Of a stretch of DNA of 53,927 nucleotides, positions 41,055 through 51,049 are shown in pieces. The position numbers and the translations under genes were made by a program. Source of the stretch: Planktothrix serta PCC 8927 (lineage in GTDB: Bacteria; Cyanobacteriota; Cyanobacteriia; Cyanobacteriales; Microcoleaceae); assembly GCF_900010725.2 (NCBI RefSeq), contig NZ_LR734855.1:1-53927 (forward strand). The letters run 5' to 3'. How positions within the stretch are numbered: the first letter of the stretch is position 1; every line of letters begins with the position of its first letter. The notes under the pieces were generated by a model, which saw only the letters and a program-made list of their open reading frames with translations, did not search any database and was not told the origin of the DNA.

Positions 41055-43733
41055 TTATCCTCGTTGATAAACGGGAATTTCTACGATAAATTCTGTTCCT
41101 TCTTCGGGTAACGCCTGACATTCAATTCTTCCTTTATGTTTTTCTACTACTATTTGATAACTAATGGATAATCCTAATCCTGTCCCTTTACCAACAGGTT
41201 TAGTGGTAAAAAAGGGATCAAAAACCTGTTTTCTCACCGCATCAGGAATGCCCTTACCATTATCCTGAATTACAATTCTAACCCGTTCTATGGGTTGTTG
41301 TGGGGTGGCGGGAATTAATTGTGTTTCAATATTGATCGCTAAATATTTCGCTTCTGAAGATTCTTTAGATAAGGATTCTAACTCATCAATTGCATTACTA
41401 ATAATATTCATAAATACCTGATTCATTTGGGCTGCATAGCACTCCACCCTGGGTAATTTCCCATATTTTTTAATAATTTCAATCGTAAACCGATCGGGTT
41501 TAGATTTTAAGCGATGTTGCAGAATTAATAGCGTGCTATCAATACCCTCATGAATATCAACAGGTTTTACCTCAGATTCATCTAAACGGGAGAAATTTCT
41601 TAAGGATAAAACTAATTGACGAATACGGTCAGTGCCGACTTTCATCGAAGATAAAATTTTAGGCAAATCTTCTTGAATAAAATCAAATTCAATGTTCTCC
41701 TTTTTTTCTTCAATTTCGGGTGAACTATCAGGATATTGTTCTTGATATAATTGGACTAAATCTAATATATCTTTGGTGTAATCTGTGACATAACCCAAGT
41801 TTCCATAAATAAAGTTAACCGGATTATTAATTTCATGGGCAACTCCTGCAACTAACTGCCCCAAACTTGACATCTTTTCACTTTGAACCAGTTGACTTTG
41901 GGTTTGTCGTAAATCTTGAGCCAGTTCTTCTGCTCTCTTTTGGGTTTGAGCATAAAGTTCAGCCTGAAGTAAAGCTACTCCGAGTTGAGTCCCAATTTGA
42001 GCTAATAATTTAATTTCTCCTTCGTACCAATGACGGGGATAGGAATTTTGATAAGCGGCGAGTAATCCCCAGAGGGATTGTGCTTGTAAAATCGGAACAA
42101 TAATATAAGATCTCGCCTGTAATTGTTCCAGTAATTGAACATGACAATCCTCATGTCCGGCGGTATAAATATCATCAACAGCATGGGTTTGATTATCTCG
42201 ATAACGTCCTCCTAATGTTTCTTGTAAATAGGTATCTTGAATCATCGGAACTGTATCAAATAACGAGTTCCATCCTTCAATAACAGATTCTGCTACAAAA
42301 TAACCTGACCAATCAGAACTAAAACGATAAACAACAACTCGATCTACATTCAAAAACTCTCGAACTTCGGCGACAGTGGTATTAAAAATAGTAGTAATAT
42401 CTAAAGAGTTACGAATTTTTTCGATGACGGTATATAATAATTTTTGTTGGTCGGCGGATTTTTGTCGTTCTGTTAACTGAACCAGTTGTTTCGCCTGTTT
42501 TTGGACTTTCTCAACATAATCAATCTGTTGTAAAGCGACTTCTAAATTTCGAGCAATTTGACGCACAAATTCTATTTCTTGGGGTTGCCAATGGCGAGGA
42601 TGACTACATTGATGAATACAGAGTAAACCCCAAAGCTTTTGAGCTTTTAACAAAGGAACAACTAAGTTAGCTTTAATTTGAAATTGAGCCAGAATATTCA
42701 GATGACAGTCTTGTAAATTCGCTTGATAAATATCAGAAATTGCATTAATTTCACCCTGCTGATACAAATGATAAAACTGTTCAGAAAAACAATGATCTTG
42801 AACTTTTTTAGCTATAGCAGAATCAAATCCTGTTACCACATCTTCTGAGATGAATTCCCCCTCTCTGTATTCTGAATCTGGGCTAAAGTAGAAAACACCT
42901 ACTCGATCAGCATTTAAAAGCTGTCGAACTTCTGTCGCTGTGGCTTTAAAAATAGTGTCTAAATTTAACGTTTCTCGAATTCGATGAATCACCCGTGTTA
43001 GAGTGGTTTGTTGTTCTAATTGTAGAGAAATTTCTTTCCATAATTCTCGTTGAGCAATGGCTATTTCTAAATGTTTAATAATCTCCGTTATTCCTTCGAT
43101 TTCATCGGGTTGCCAGTCTCGACGTTGGTGACAATCTTGCACCCATAATAATCCCCATAACTGTTGGTTTTTGTAAATAGGTATTCCTAAATAAGCTCTG
43201 ACTTGGTAATCTTGCATCCATTGCAATATTAATGGATTCAATCCCCCATAATAAATATCTGAAATTTGTATCGTTTTAAGCCGTTCATTATTGAAGTTGA
43301 AACCCAATAATTTCTGAGAATAAATTTCTAGATTTAACAGAGATTTAAACTCGGATAAAACACTTTCAGCAATAAATCTCCCGGTGGGATTTTCCCCTTC
43401 TAAATCTAATTTTAGGAGAGCAACTCGATCAACTTTTAGCCAGTTTTGAAGGTCTGCTGTGACGGTTTGTAATAGAGTTTCTAAATCCAAACACTGATTC
43501 ATCCGCTTAATCACTGTTAAGAGAGATTTGTAACGTAAATTAAGATCATATTCGATCAAAATATCCTCGCTATTGTCCCCAAGGTCTTGTAAGTCTCCCC
43601 CATTCCTAAAACTAGGTATTTCTAATTCAGAAGGTAAAAGTTTTAGGTCTAAAATTTCCAATAATTGAGCAAATGCCGTGTCATTTTGACAGCATTCTCT
43701 TAACTGTTCCCATTGATGTCTATTTACCATCAT
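41055..43733 (-). CDS. Triple-GAF sensor histidine kinase with two cyanobacteriochrome-type GAF domains
   Basis: A soluble 892-residue hybrid sensor: GAF1 (about 70-225), GAF2 (about 245-400), GAF3 (about 435-595), then a HisKA domain with phospho-acceptor H633 in VAGVAHEINNP and a HATPase domain (NAIDEL, DNGKGIP, GTGLGLSISYQI). GAF2 has DHCF (C315) and DCHLN (C343, H344). The 28-residue spacing equals that of the DXCF cyanobacteriochrome TePixJ (C494/C522). GAF3 has VDDIYTAGHEDCHVQLLEQ (C530, H531) with DTYLQET and GGRY before it, the pattern of red/green cyanobacteriochromes such as AnPixJ. GAF1 lacks a bilin cysteine. No receiver domain follows. It is 81 bases downstream of a paralogous kinase and probably in one operon. 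Bilin binding is predicted, not shown. Confidence 0.87.
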   Translation of the reverse strand: MMVNRHQWEQLRECCQNDTAFAQLLEILDLKLLPSELEIPSFRNGGDLQDLGDNSEDILIEYDLNLRYKSLLTVIKRMNQCLDLETLLQTVTADLQNWLKVDRVALLKLDLEGENPTGRFIAESVLSEFKSLLNLEIYSQKLLGFNFNNERLKTIQISDIYYGGLNPLILQWMQDYQVRAYLGIPIYKNQQLWGLLWVQDCHQRRDWQPDEIEGITEIIKHLEIAIAQRELWKEISLQLEQQTTLTRVIHRIRETLNLDTIFKATATEVRQLLNADRVGVFYFSPDSEYREGEFISEDVVTGFDSAIAKKVQDHCFSEQFYHLYQQGEINAISDIYQANLQDCHLNILAQFQIKANLVVPLLKAQKLWGLLCIHQCSHPRHWQPQEIEFVRQIARNLEVALQQIDYVEKVQKQAKQLVQLTERQKSADQQKLLYTVIEKIRNSLDITTIFNTTVAEVREFLNVDRVVVYRFSSDWSGYFVAESVIEGWNSLFDTVPMIQDTYLQETLGGRYRDNQTHAVDDIYTAGHEDCHVQLLEQLQARSYIIVPILQAQSLWGLLAAYQNSYPRHWYEGEIKLLAQIGTQLGVALLQAELYAQTQKRAEELAQDLRQTQSQLVQSEKMSSLGQLVAGVAHEINNPVNFIYGNLGYVTDYTKDILDLVQLYQEQYPDSSPEIEEKKENIEFDFIQEDLPKILSSMKVGTDRIRQLVLSLRNFSRLDESEVKPVDIHEGIDSTLLILQHRLKSKPDRFTIEIIKKYGKLPRVECYAAQMNQVFMNIISNAIDELESLSKESSEAKYLAINIETQLIPATPQQPIERVRIVIQDNGKGIPDAVRKQVFDPFFTTKPVGKGTGLGLSISYQIVVEKHKGRIECQALPEEGTEFIVEIPVYQRG

Positions 43734-43814
43734 ACACGCTCTCTTAACCTCCTATTAAATAACTTTTTTATAAAATAAAACAATCCTCCTAATTGTGTCT
43801 CTCAATTTTCCATT

Positions 43815-46625
43815 TTAGGAACTCGGAATCGCATCGGGTGAAGATTGTCGCAGAGGGATTTCAATTCTAAATTCTGTTCCAAGTCCCCAATGAGATAGAC
43901 ATTTTAGCGATCCTTTATGTTTCTCCACGATAATTTGATAACTGATTGATAACCCTAACCCCGTGCCTTGACCTACTGGTTTTGTGGTAAAAAACGGATC
44001 AAAAATATGGGGAAGTAGTGCATTGGGAATACCAGTGCCATTGTCAATGATCGAGATCACAATTTTGGGTAAAGTCGTAATATCATCTTTTAGGGTTGTA
44101 CGGATCTCTAAAAACGGTTGTGTCTGTTCCGAGGAAGAAAAGGACTGATTAGATCCTTGCATTTTTAATGCTAACGCATCAATGGCATTGGTGAGAAGAT
44201 TCATAAATACTTGATTGAGTAAGCTGGCATAACATTCTACGCGAGGAAGATTGCCATACTGTCGCTTCACTAGAATTTCTGGCTCGTCGGAGTTAATATT
44301 AAGTCGATGTTGCAACAGCAATAATGTACTTTCAATTCCTTCATGAAGATTCACAAATTTTAAATCGGCTTGATCGAGTCGGGCAAAGTTGCGTAAGGAA
44401 AGCACTAATTGACGAATGCGATCGGCTCCTCCTTGCATAGACTCCAAAATTTTAGGCAGATCTGTAGTAATAAAATCTAACTCGATTGTGTTCGTATAGT
44501 TAATAATTTCCGAGTTAGGATAGGGATAATGCTGTTGATAAAGTTGAATCAGATTTAATAAATATTGGCTATATTCACTGGCATACATTAAGTTGCCATA
44601 AATAAAGTTAATCGGATTATTAATTTCATGCGCCATTCCCGCCACTAACCGCCCCAAACTTAACATTTTTTCGGTTTGAATCAGTTGAGTTTGGGTCTTT
44701 TGTAACTCATTCAAAGTTTGGGTGAGTTGTTCCGCTTTCGCCTGTTCATTTTGGGCGGCTCGGCGGCTTTGTTCATACAATTCGGTTTGAGCAATAGCGA
44801 TCGCAGCCTGATCGGCTAATTGTTGTAAAATATCTAATTCCTCAGTCTGCCAATTTCTGATATCGGTACATTCATGGGCAATTAATAATCCCCAGAGTTT
44901 AAACTCTTGACTAATCGGAACAATTAAATTTGCCCTGACCTGCAAACTTTCTAAAAATTCTTGATGACAAAGGGCTAAATCTTCATTATAAACATCAGAA
45001 ATCGCTCGCATTCGTCCTTGTCGATAAAGATTTACCATCTCCTCTGGAAAACAATCTTCCGGTGTTTGCATCCCCAATATTGAGCCAATTGATGTCCGCC
45101 GATCTTCAAAGGCGACTTCTCCAGCTTGTTCATTGATGAGTTTATAAATGACAACCCGATCGGTATCTAATAAGGCTCTAACTTCTTGAACCAAACAAGA
45201 TAAAGTGGTGTTTAAATCCAGAGTTCGACGAATTTGATGAGTAATTCTTTCTAAGGTTTTAGCAAACTCTAATGACCGTTTTAGTTTCTCCGTTCGGTCT
45301 TCAATTTGTTGCTCTAAATTAATATTTAAAGTCTGAACTTCTTGATACAATCGATATTGTTGAATCGCCAGAGCAAATTGATAGCTTAAAGCTTTGGCTA
45401 AGGTTAATTCCGATTCTGTCCAAGGTTGAGCTTGATCCTGTTTAGATTCTCGCCAAATTTCAAAGGACTGTCGAGGCATGATTTGTTTGACATTGGGATC
45501 AAATTCTCCCGCCCATAGGGTTTCTGTATCAATTTCTTCCCGAAAAATTGTTAGAACACCTAACAATTGTTGACGATATTGAATCGGTAAAACTAATAAT
45601 CCTCGAATCGACGTAGACTTAAATAGGGGTCTCAAGACTCGCCATTGAGGTTCTTGATAAATATCCGTAATCACCCAAGGGGATAAAGATTGATCGGCTA
45701 CTGGGGAATGATGTTCAGTGATTCCATAGCCCTGAGTTAACCAATGTTGCCAGAGGGGATGTTCTTCTAAAATACCCGAAAACATACTAATCGGAGAATT
45801 CGGCTGTTCACCCCAGGTGAAAACTTCCGTTTGACTTTGGGAATGAGCTTGAAGATATAACCGTCCTCCCACCCCTTGTAGGGCTGTGATTGTGGCTTCT
45901 AATGCTGCTTGGAGTTCAATGGTGGGGCGTTCATGGAGGAGAGACGCAACGGCGTTAATCGTCGCTTCCTGTTGGGCCTGTTGTTGCGTTTGGCTGAGTA
46001 AATTAGCTTGGGCGATCGCAAGTGCTAGTTGATCTACTAACAGTTGAACAACTTGGATATTAGATTCAGAAATCGGTTTAGGCTCGGCGTGATGGGAAAC
46101 TAATAACCCCCAAAGCTTGGGTTTTTCGGGGTTAACAGAATTCAGAGCCTGGAGTAAAATCGGAACTACCAGGGAGGACTGTACCCCCATCGCGGTTAAA
46201 TAAGCTTGATGACAAGGATCAAGGGGGCGATAATCAATACTGGATGGGCTTCCAATTTCTCCTAAATCGGTGCTGATGCCAATTCTGGCCACATCGACAT
46301 TCACAATCGTCCGTTGGCCTAGGGAAGAATACATTTCCCGCGCATGGGGAGGAATATCGTCCACTGGAAAATGTAATCCCAATAGGGACGGAAGCCGATC
46401 TTGATTTCGAGATTCAGCCACCACTTCCCCACTCTCATCGGGACTAAATTCATAAATCATAATCCGATCCGTTCCTAGAAATGAACGAATTTCGGCAACC
46501 GTTGCGGTTAAAATCTCAGGTAATTCTAGGGATTGACGAATTCGATTCGTAATCCGATGCAGTAAAACCTGTTGATCTAATTTGGATTGAAGTTGTTGTC
46601 TATTGTCCAACCGATTCATGATCAT
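43815..46625 (-). CDS. Triple-GAF sensor histidine kinase with phytochrome-like and DXCF-like GAF domains
   Basis: A 936-residue soluble kinase. GAF1 (about 20-205) is phytochrome-like, with HFPVDDIPPHAREM (the PASDIP position) and LDPCHQAYLTAMGVQSS (C138, H139), yet no PAS or PHY domain flanks it. GAF2 (about 215-430) has no bilin cysteine. GAF3 (about 455-610) has EDCF (C525) and LALCHQEFLE (C553, H554), again 28 residues apart; the usual aspartate of DXCF is glutamate here. A coiled-coil linker leads to HisKA (H666 in VAGMAHEINNP) and HATPase (NAIDAL, DNGTGIP, GTGLGLSISYQI). The kinase half is about 60% similar by eye to the downstream kinase. It is the first gene of the pair; the output partner is not encoded here. 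Confidence 0.87.
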   Translation of the reverse strand: MIMNRLDNRQQLQSKLDQQVLLHRITNRIRQSLELPEILTATVAEIRSFLGTDRIMIYEFSPDESGEVVAESRNQDRLPSLLGLHFPVDDIPPHAREMYSSLGQRTIVNVDVARIGISTDLGEIGSPSSIDYRPLDPCHQAYLTAMGVQSSLVVPILLQALNSVNPEKPKLWGLLVSHHAEPKPISESNIQVVQLLVDQLALAIAQANLLSQTQQQAQQEATINAVASLLHERPTIELQAALEATITALQGVGGRLYLQAHSQSQTEVFTWGEQPNSPISMFSGILEEHPLWQHWLTQGYGITEHHSPVADQSLSPWVITDIYQEPQWRVLRPLFKSTSIRGLLVLPIQYRQQLLGVLTIFREEIDTETLWAGEFDPNVKQIMPRQSFEIWRESKQDQAQPWTESELTLAKALSYQFALAIQQYRLYQEVQTLNINLEQQIEDRTEKLKRSLEFAKTLERITHQIRRTLDLNTTLSCLVQEVRALLDTDRVVIYKLINEQAGEVAFEDRRTSIGSILGMQTPEDCFPEEMVNLYRQGRMRAISDVYNEDLALCHQEFLESLQVRANLIVPISQEFKLWGLLIAHECTDIRNWQTEELDILQQLADQAAIAIAQTELYEQSRRAAQNEQAKAEQLTQTLNELQKTQTQLIQTEKMLSLGRLVAGMAHEINNPINFIYGNLMYASEYSQYLLNLIQLYQQHYPYPNSEIINYTNTIELDFITTDLPKILESMQGGADRIRQLVLSLRNFARLDQADLKFVNLHEGIESTLLLLQHRLNINSDEPEILVKRQYGNLPRVECYASLLNQVFMNLLTNAIDALALKMQGSNQSFSSSEQTQPFLEIRTTLKDDITTLPKIVISIIDNGTGIPNALLPHIFDPFFTTKPVGQGTGLGLSISYQIIVEKHKGSLKCLSHWGLGTEFRIEIPLRQSSPDAIPSS

Positions 46626-47045
46626 GTCCTAGAGCCAGCTTTATTAAAGCTTCATTGACAGGGTAAGAAAAACAGCACTCAAGACGCTTGGGGGTTCAAA
46701 TAAAAACAGACTATTCCGTTTTGTCCCTGATGTTGAGCCAAATTGATTTTCTTGGGGAGGGGGAGGAGTGATGCGTCCTCAAAAATAGTTCTATCAGACA
46801 CAATAGCAGATCTGACTAAATTTTGCGGGAAACTTTATGAACTTTTATCAAACTGAAGATGCTGCTATCTCTTTCTTTTTATCGGGGTTAAACCGATAGC
46901 ATCTATCCGGTGATTCTGATCGGCGTGTTAGTGAAGTAAAAATCTCTACTATTTCTAATCATAATAGAGATTTTTAGAGGAGGTTTTGATGGACTCGGTT
47001 CATCCGACGCGATCGCGTCAATCTCTACCTTTTTTTAGAATAAGT
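46626..47045. other. Leader region of the kinase pair and 3' flank of the ankyrin gene
   Basis: A 420-base gap. It contains a terminator-like hairpin (46938-46975), a GATGCTGCTATC/GATAGCATC foldback (about 46858-46900) and a 14-base palindrome GACGCGATCGCGTC (47006-47019). A 42-codon frame with AGGAGG (46989-47117, plus) runs antisense into the ankyrin gene and is probably fortuitous. Confidence 0.5.
46938..46975 (-). terminator. Terminator-like hairpin after the ankyrin gene
   Basis: AAAAATCTCT (46938-46947) and AGAGATTTTT (46966-46975) are perfect 10-base arms. On the minus strand the stem ends in a T5 run, about 70 bases past the ankyrin stop. Because the arms carry A and T tracts, it could work on both strands. 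Confidence 0.6.
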
Positions 47046-47522
47046 TTAATCCTGATTGCGAAATTGTTTAATGAATTCCACAACCTCTGTATGTTTCTCG
47101 GAAGCTGCCCAAATTAACGCTGTCCAACTATTCTGATCTTTGGCTGTTAAATCTGCTCCTCGATTTAATAATAATTCTACAATCGGTTTATGTCCACTTC
47201 CTGCGGCTGCCATTAATACCGTTAAATCAAAATTGGTTTTAGCGTTAATTTCTGCACCCGAATCTAATAATAACTGCACGATTTCTAAGTTGCCACTAGC
47301 CGAGGCTTCCATTAAGGGAGTCCAACCATCATTATCGGGACTGTTGACATTTGCCCCAGTTTCTAATAACAGTTGTACTATCTGTTTTTGTCCTAAATTA
47401 ATGGCGGTAATTAATGCCGTATTTCCCTGTTCATCTTGAGCATTAAGATCAGGGTTTTGATTGAAACAGGCTTTAATTTTATCGATTTCTCCCGCTTGAA
47501 TTGCCTTAATTAACTCAGTCAT
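47046..47522 (-). CDS. Ankyrin-repeat protein
   Basis: A 158-residue protein made of four to five ankyrin repeats. Typical units are GNTALITAINLGQKQIVQLL, GWTPLMEASASGNLEIVQLL, LTVLMAAAGSGHKPIVELLL and SWTALIWAASEKHTEVVEF, each followed by xxGAxxNxxD-type loops. It is soluble, without other domains, and should be a protein-binding scaffold of unknown partner. It stands alone, divergent from selO. Confidence 0.92.
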   Translation of the reverse strand: MTELIKAIQAGEIDKIKACFNQNPDLNAQDEQGNTALITAINLGQKQIVQLLLETGANVNSPDNDGWTPLMEASASGNLEIVQLLLDSGAEINAKTNFDLTVLMAAAGSGHKPIVELLLNRGADLTAKDQNSWTALIWAASEKHTEVVEFIKQFRNQD

Positions 47523-47702
47523 TTGTTTTCCTCCTGTTAAATTACCCTATTTAAAAATATCGAAATGCGGTTAATGGTTCTTAAAAAATAATAACATTTA
47601 TCCCTGGATACCTGATACCTGAGAGGAGATTTTTGAAGATAAGAAATTGACAAGTTTTAAAAATAGGGGTAATATTGTCAATAGATTATAATTAGGGATT
47701 TT

Positions 47703-49106
47703 ATGTCTAATCCGTTCCTGCACCTCGACTATGAACCCGCATTTGAGGCGTTAGGCGGTGACTATTCAGATATTGTGACGGCGACGGAGTTCCCGATCCA
47801 TTTACTGCGGTTCCGCAATCACGGAGTATTAACTCAGTTAGGGCTGAACCCCGAAACCGTTACCGACGACCATTTTATCGAAGCCTTTGGCAAATTTGAA
47901 ACCGTGCGGCCATTATTGGCGATGCGCTATCACGGCTATCAATTTGGAGAATATAACCCCAATTTGGGAGATGGCCGGGGATTTTTATATGGTCAAATGC
48001 GGGGAATTGATGGGGAACTCTATGATTTTGCCACCAAAGGATCGGGAAGAACTCCCTATTCCAGAAATGCCGATGGCCGACTTACATTAAAAGGGGGCAT
48101 ACGCGAAGTATTAGCCGCCGAAATGTTGCATCGGATGAAAGTAAAAACCTCTCGATGTTTAAGCTTAATTGAAACCGGAGAACAACTGTGGCGAGGAGAT
48201 GAACCTTCCCCCACCCGTTCTTCTGTGATGGTACGGTTTAGTCGCTCTCATATTCGCTTCGGAACCTTTGAACGGTTGCACTATTTAAAACGCAAAGATT
48301 TAATCGAAATCTTATTAGATCATGTGATTAATTATTATTATAATGATTTAAAACAAGAAGGCGATCGCTATGCTTTATTTTATGCAGAATTAGTAAAGAG
48401 AGTTGCAGAATTAACCGCACAATGGATGGCTTCAGGGTTTTGTCATGGGGTCTTAAATACCGATAATATGTCAATTACCGGGGAAAGTTTCGATTATGGC
48501 CCCTACGCTTTTATGCCTCATTATAGCCTCCGATTTACCGCCGCCTATTTTGATTATGGGGGATTATATTGTTATGGAAATCAACCCTTTGTTTGTGAGG
48601 GAAATTTAGAGTTATTACAAAAACCATTATCCTTAGTAATGCCATTAGAAGAACTCCAAGCCGGGTTAGCGCCCTTTCAACAATATTATCGAGAATTTTA
48701 TCGTCAACGGATGATTAATCGTTTGGGATTTGCTCAACTTCCCACCCCAGAAGCAGAGGAATTATTGCAAATTACGATTGATTTACTCAAGGATAATCTA
48801 ATCAGCTATCCTGACTTTTTTATTCAACTGCGAGAACAGTTTTGTTATCAGTGGCAAGACCAACCCCAGAATATTTTAAAGGATGCTGAACCGATGAAAC
48901 ATTTAGACAGTTGGAGACAAAAATATTATCATCATTTGCAAATGTTTTCCTATCCTGAACTGGATGAAATTAAACACCGATTAAAACACTATAATCCTCA
49001 AGTTATGATAGTTCGTCCTGAAATTGAGGCAATATGGGAGCCGATTACCGTTGAGGATAATTGGCAACCCTTTTATCAATTCTTAGAAAAAATTCAAGCA
49101 GAATAG
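47703..49106 (+). CDS. selO: Protein adenylyltransferase SelO (YdiU family)
   Basis: A 467-residue SelO pseudokinase-fold AMP-transferase, which adenylylates redox proteins in E. coli and mitochondria. Signature segments are [40 protein letters not shown] (nucleotide-contacting lysine and arginines), [14 protein letters not shown] and [20 protein letters not shown], which provides the NTDN and DYG metal-binding sites. The C-terminus lacks the extended selenocysteine/cysteine tail of the eukaryotic form, so it is a short bacterial type. It stands alone. Confidence 0.87.
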   Translation: MSNPFLHLDYEPAFEALGGDYSDIVTATEFPIHLLRFRNHGVLTQLGLNPETVTDDHFIEAFGKFETVRPLLAMRYHGYQFGEYNPNLGDGRGFLYGQMRGIDGELYDFATKGSGRTPYSRNADGRLTLKGGIREVLAAEMLHRMKVKTSRCLSLIETGEQLWRGDEPSPTRSSVMVRFSRSHIRFGTFERLHYLKRKDLIEILLDHVINYYYNDLKQEGDRYALFYAELVKRVAELTAQWMASGFCHGVLNTDNMSITGESFDYGPYAFMPHYSLRFTAAYFDYGGLYCYGNQPFVCEGNLELLQKPLSLVMPLEELQAGLAPFQQYYREFYRQRMINRLGFAQLPTPEAEELLQITIDLLKDNLISYPDFFIQLREQFCYQWQDQPQNILKDAEPMKHLDSWRQKYYHHLQMFSYPELDEIKHRLKHYNPQVMIVRPEIEAIWEPITVEDNWQPFYQFLEKIQAE

Positions 49107-49269
49107 CAGGGGTGCTTTGATGGGATGTCCATAAAAATCCCTATACCTATTGGTGTAAATCCAGTCTGAACTTCAATAAAGTCAGTTAAAATACGGAAGT
49201 AAGACCCTGAGCGTTAAACTTAAACTGGGTTTAACCTCAGCAGCAATTATTTTAGAGGGAGGAAGAAAG

Positions 49270-49656
49270 ATGACAGAAAATCAACCTGTAGATACACCAA
49301 CCCCGATGACAACATCAATCATGGACAGTATTAAAGGGTTTGTGGGTAAAATTCTGAGTAGTTGGACAGTCAGAATTACCTTACTGGCAATTGTGCTTTT
49401 AGGAGTGGGAATTTTTGCCTTCTTTTGGCAACATTATGTCGCAGAATTGGGAATGAAAATGTGGACAAATAGTTCGGGAGCAAGACCCATTGAATGTGTT
49501 TTGAAAGATACTAATAATGATAATTATGTTAGCTGTAGTGCATTATTAGGTGATCAAGTTGTCCCTTTAGAATGTAGTTCCAGTTTATTTAATTTGGGTT
49601 GTCGTGTCAATTATGGCTCTGCTGTACCCAATGTTAAAGCCTCAAGAGGAAATTGA
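49270..49656 (+). CDS. Small single-span membrane protein, extracytoplasmic cysteine-containing domain
   Basis: A 128-residue protein with a Thr/Pro-rich cytoplasmic start, one membrane helix (about residues 36-56, VRITLLAIVLLGVGIFAFF) and an extracytoplasmic domain of about 65 residues. That domain has four cysteines (ECVLKD, VSCSAL, LECSS, LGCRV) that could form two disulfides. I recognise no family. The ATG at 49270 has a strong GGGAGG site about 8 bases upstream, so it is probably expressed. A repeat cluster follows. Confidence 0.65.
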   Translation: MTENQPVDTPTPMTTSIMDSIKGFVGKILSSWTVRITLLAIVLLGVGIFAFFWQHYVAELGMKMWTNSSGARPIECVLKDTNNDNYVSCSALLGDQVVPLECSSSLFNLGCRVNYGSAVPNVKASRGN

Positions 49657-49671
49657 GATCGGAGGTTGGCT

Positions 49672-49862
49672 GTTGACGGTTGACTGTTGACTGTTGACTG
49701 TTAACAGCCTGTCTAGGGGATTAATAATTTCTGCAAGAGAGTCCTGAAGGACTCACTACAAAATAGTAGTAAGCCCTTCAGGGCTTTCTTAACTAAAATA
49801 GTAGTAAGCCCTTCAGGGCTTTCTTAATTTAAGAGGGAAGAGAGTCCTGAAGGACTCACTAC
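49672..49862. repeat. Repeat cluster: heptamers plus two interleaved palindromic repeat pairs
   Basis: First come GTTGACT-type heptamers (about 49672-49705). Then a 22-base unit containing GAGTCCTGAAGGACTC occurs at 49738-49759 and 49841-49862 and brackets two 33-base direct copies containing AGCCCTTCAGGGCT (49760-49792 and 49795-49827). Both core units are palindromic. The cluster fills the gap between the small membrane protein and tocopherol cyclase. Confidence 0.85.
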
Positions 49863-49933
49863 GAGTTGGATTTTTATTCATTATTTTACTATAATTTTAA
49901 TGGGTTTTGATCGTTTATTTGTGTAGGATTTAG

Positions 49934-51013
<1,080 letters not shown>

Positions 51014-51049
51014 CCTCCTCGTAGAGAAGTGTCGGTAGTTCACTAATGG

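Noticed and set aside
46989-47117. 42-codon frame with a strong AGGAGG site, antisense to the ankyrin 3' end
   Set aside because: Composition and overlap with the ankyrin gene suggest chance; no family pattern is visible.
49738-49862. Repeat cluster as a CRISPR array
   Set aside because: Two different palindromic units in A-B-B-A order, with no constant repeat-spacer pattern.
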